NCBI GenBank assembly: GCA_016875695.1 | Contig: VGPB01000002.1 | Location: forward strand, 1 to 30,506 | Length of the DNA: 30,506 nt | Reading direction: 5' to 3' | Source: Chloroflexota bacterium | GTDB lineage: Bacteria; Chloroflexota; Dehalococcoidia; UBA2979 | Part shown: positions 28,901 to 30,506 of the stretch, piece by piece | How the letters are laid out: every line of letters begins with the position of its first letter | Numbering within the stretch: the stretch's first letter is position 1 | The notes under the pieces: model-generated | What the model was told of the DNA's origin: nothing | Database searches by the model: none | What the model saw: the letters and a program-made list of their open reading frames with translations, nothing else | Translations under genes and position numbers: made by a program

Positions 28901-30268
28901 CTACGGCACGACGGTGCCGAGCGGGCGGAGGGCGCCATACGGGATGCGCGGGAGCCGTTCCGTCATTGTCGCAGTGCTCCTGGGGTCGCCGCAGTCATTG
29001 AGCAAATAGCTGTCGCGATCGGGTTCGCTGGGAACGAGGATGGTGCGCTGCTCGTCGGGAACGGAGCTGCCGACGACGCTGAACAGGACGAGCGCGTCAG
29101 CGGGCAGCCAGTGCTCAGCAGTAGCTGGATGCCACTCGAATGCGCCGAACAGGCGCAAGCGCGCGGACAGGAAGCGAGCGAGCGCCCCCGACGTCTGCTC
29201 GCGGAGGACCGGTTCGCCTTCGCACTGGATCGTGCCGAACGTCTCCACGCGCGTGGTCAGCGCGACGCCAGGCGGGCAGCGCGGCGGCCCGCTGTAGATT
29301 CCGAGCGGGGAGCAGATCATGAGCTGGTAGCGCATGAGTGCCAGCAGCGCATCGACATCAGCAGACTCGGCGGCGGTAATCGTGGCGTCGACCCGCGGGT
29401 CGCCAAGGGGGCTGCGTGTTCGAGGCAACGGCGTCGGCACGGGGGTGGGCGACGCTGGTGGCGGCGAGGAGGTTGGGTAGAGCGGCGGGTGGGTGGCCGG
29501 CAGCGCGCCGCCCAGCGGGTCCAGACCGAATTTCCCGCCGATGGAGCGTAGCATTGCGGTCACGTCCGAGCCGACGCAGCCGAGGCCCAGAGTCGCCGAC
29601 GCGTCGGCGGCCAGCTGCAGCAGCCGCCAGCTCGGCTGCCCTACCCGCCAGGCATCTGCGGAGAAGGCAAGCAACCGCGCGTCAGCCTCGATCGGTTGAC
29701 CCGATGTGGCCGACCGCCGCGTGATGCGGTACGCACCGAACCGCCGCGGCGCGCCGCTGAGCCAGTGAGCGAGCGTCGCTTCCGCGTGCGCGCGCGTGAC
29801 CCAGACCCAGTCGCCGCAGTGCACGAGGAACGCGTCGCCGGGCGTCCCACTGATCACGCCCGGCGGGCATTCGGGCGGGGCAGCGAACTGGTGGAGCTCC
29901 GGCTCGTCTAGGGGGAGATTGCTTGTCTTGTGCTTGTGGCGCCGCTCTACGCACTGGCGCGGCTCGAAGCGCATGAGCGCGAGCAGCGCGGTGGCGTCGC
30001 CGCGCGCCACGAGGTCGGCGATGCGATCGAGCTCGAGATGGCCGCTGGGGAAGCGCGTGCCTGGAACGGGCGTGACGATGCCGGCGGGCCGGAACTCCGG
30101 TCTAGGCGCCGCTCCACCGCTCAACGGGGCGAGTGTGGCTACCGGCGACGCGCTTGCCGCTGGCGTCGGGCTCGCGCGCGGTGCGCGGTGCGCGGTCGTC
30201 GCGAGCTGCGAGCGCGAGCAGCACGAGCAGCGCGGCGAGGACGAGGGCGGCGCGCATCGGCGCGACAT
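28901..30268 (-). CDS. Secreted protein with internal duplication; N-terminus probably frameshifted
   Basis: 455 codons from ATG 30268. Two homologous halves are visible: LDRIADLVARGDATALLALM with later ECPPGVISGTPGDAFLVHC, and VDATITAAESADVDALLALM with later RCPPGVALTTRVETFGTIQC, joined by a Pro/Thr/Ser-rich linker. Each half has a conserved 'D-ALLALMR' helix and a CPPG motif, suggesting disulfide-stabilised domains. I do not recognise the family. The first 30 residues in this frame are Ser/Cys/Arg-rich and not protein-like. The neighbouring frame from ATG 30257 reads MRAALVLAALLVLLALAARD, a good signal peptide, so a one-base shift between about 30160 and 30230 probably separates signal and body. 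Confidence 0.65.
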   Translation of the reverse strand: MSRRCAPPSSSPRCSCCSRSQLATTAHRAPRASPTPAASASPVATLAPLSGGAAPRPEFRPAGIVTPVPGTRFPSGHLELDRIADLVARGDATALLALMRFEPRQCVERRHKHKTSNLPLDEPELHQFAAPPECPPGVISGTPGDAFLVHCGDWVWVTRAHAEATLAHWLSGAPRRFGAYRITRRSATSGQPIEADARLLAFSADAWRVGQPSWRLLQLAADASATLGLGCVGSDVTAMLRSIGGKFGLDPLGGALPATHPPLYPTSSPPPASPTPVPTPLPRTRSPLGDPRVDATITAAESADVDALLALMRYQLMICSPLGIYSGPPRCPPGVALTTRVETFGTIQCEGEPVLREQTSGALARFLSARLRLFGAFEWHPATAEHWLPADALVLFSVVGSSVPDEQRTILVPSEPDRDSYLLNDCGDPRSTATMTERLPRIPYGALRPLGTVVP

Positions 30269-30305
30269 AGCATCGCACGCGCGTCGTGCCGCGGGACAAG
30301 CAGGA

Positions 30306-30325
30306 CGGCCGCCCGAAGGCGGCCG
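30306..30325 (-). terminator. Terminator of the acyl-CoA dehydrogenase gene
   Basis: On the minus strand CGGCCGCC-TTCG-GGCGGCCG, a perfect 8-bp stem with a stable UUCG loop, about 40 bases after the stop codon, followed by TCCTGCTTGT. The T-run is weak. Confidence 0.5.
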
Positions 30326-30363
30326 CTCTGACTGGGTGCGGGTGGCCCGCGCCGCGACGCGGC

Positions 30364-30506
30364 TTAGATGCCGAGCTGTTGGGCGACGAGCTCGCGGTGG
30401 TGGTCGCCGTCGCCGAAGGCGAGCTCGGCGCGCTTCTGGCGGCGGTAGAAGAGCTGGATCTTGTAGTCCTTGGTGAAGCCGATGCCGCCGTGGATCTGCT
30501 GGCCGT
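30364..30506 (-). CDS. Acyl-CoA dehydrogenase, C-terminal end (partial)
   Basis: The minus strand from the window edge reads GQQIHGGIGFTKDYKIQLFY, RRQKRAELAFGDGDHHRELV and AQQLGI, then stops at TAA 30366-30364. The QIHGGIGFT(K/R)(D/E)Y stretch is the standard C-terminal signature of acyl-CoA dehydrogenases. Only the last 46 residues are inside the window. It is a different paralogue from the one at 6270. Confidence 0.85.
   Translation of the reverse strand, partial: GQQIHGGIGFTKDYKIQLFYRRQKRAELAFGDGDHHRELVAQQLGI

Noticed and set aside
1..30506. tRNA, rRNA or CRISPR arrays
   Set aside because: No cloverleaf with a T-loop GTTCRA motif, no rRNA core sequence and no regularly spaced direct repeats were found on reading.

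Overview
The window is about 30.5 kb of very GC-rich bacterial DNA, roughly 70% G+C by eye with strong G/C bias at third codon positions. Genes are tightly packed in short operons on both strands. The gene mix is a MoxR/DUF58/transglutaminase-like operon, DUF3105 with DsbA and VKOR, a heterodimeric ABC exporter, PspC, acyl-CoA dehydrogenases, a Gram-positive-type SOS box and a secreted protein with an LPXTG-like end. This suggests a monoderm-type bacterium. Chloroflexota (Dehalococcoidia-like) is my best guess, but it rests on gene content and style only.

Layout. 1-268: decayed 3' end of an IS481-type transposase. 265-4827 (-): MoxR ATPase, DUF58 protein and a membrane transglutaminase-like protein whose catalytic triad is replaced. 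4985-6055 (+): secreted M23 peptidase. 6270-7442 (+): acyl-CoA dehydrogenase. 7451-9038 (-): a lower-GC foreign gene, 5'-truncated and frameshifted. 9039-10812 (-): a VOC-family protein and a Fic protein with a palindromic operator. 10965-13845 (+): valyl-tRNA synthetase preceded by what looks like a complete leader-peptide attenuator. 13940-15914 (+): DUF3105 protein, DsbA-like thioredoxin and VKOR. 16096-17076 (-): methyltransferase with a frameshifted C-terminus. 17257-17559 (+): small acidic protein. 17582-18199 (-): RimI-like acetyltransferase. 18285-18855 (+): two small tail-protein-like remnants. 18984-20090 (+): ruvB with a perfect SOS box. 20193-20741 (-): PspC protein. 20865-24613 (-): two ABC exporter half-transporters. 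24734-25223 (-): broken small membrane protein and a coupled 31-residue ORF. 25260-25868 (-): YqeK-like HD hydrolase. 25961-26952 (+): histidine kinase pseudogene. 27101-27778 (+): secreted surface protein. 27933-28781 (-): HtpX. 28901-30268 (-): secreted protein with an internal duplication. 30364-30506 (-): C-terminal end of another acyl-CoA dehydrogenase.

Three themes stand out. First, valS appears to be controlled by ribosome-mediated attenuation: a -35/-10 pair, a 19-codon ORF with three consecutive Val codons, and a strong terminator ending in T residues. Second, several genes (ruvB, rimI, yqeK, the valS leader ORF and probably the methyltransferase) have a TANNNT -10 box 6-7 nt before the start codon and no ribosome binding site, which is the signature of leaderless mRNAs. 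Third, several reading frames are broken. Two of the breaks sit at long perfect inverted repeats inside coding sequence, as expected from template switching during replication, although assembly or sequencing error must be excluded.

No tRNA, rRNA or CRISPR array was seen.
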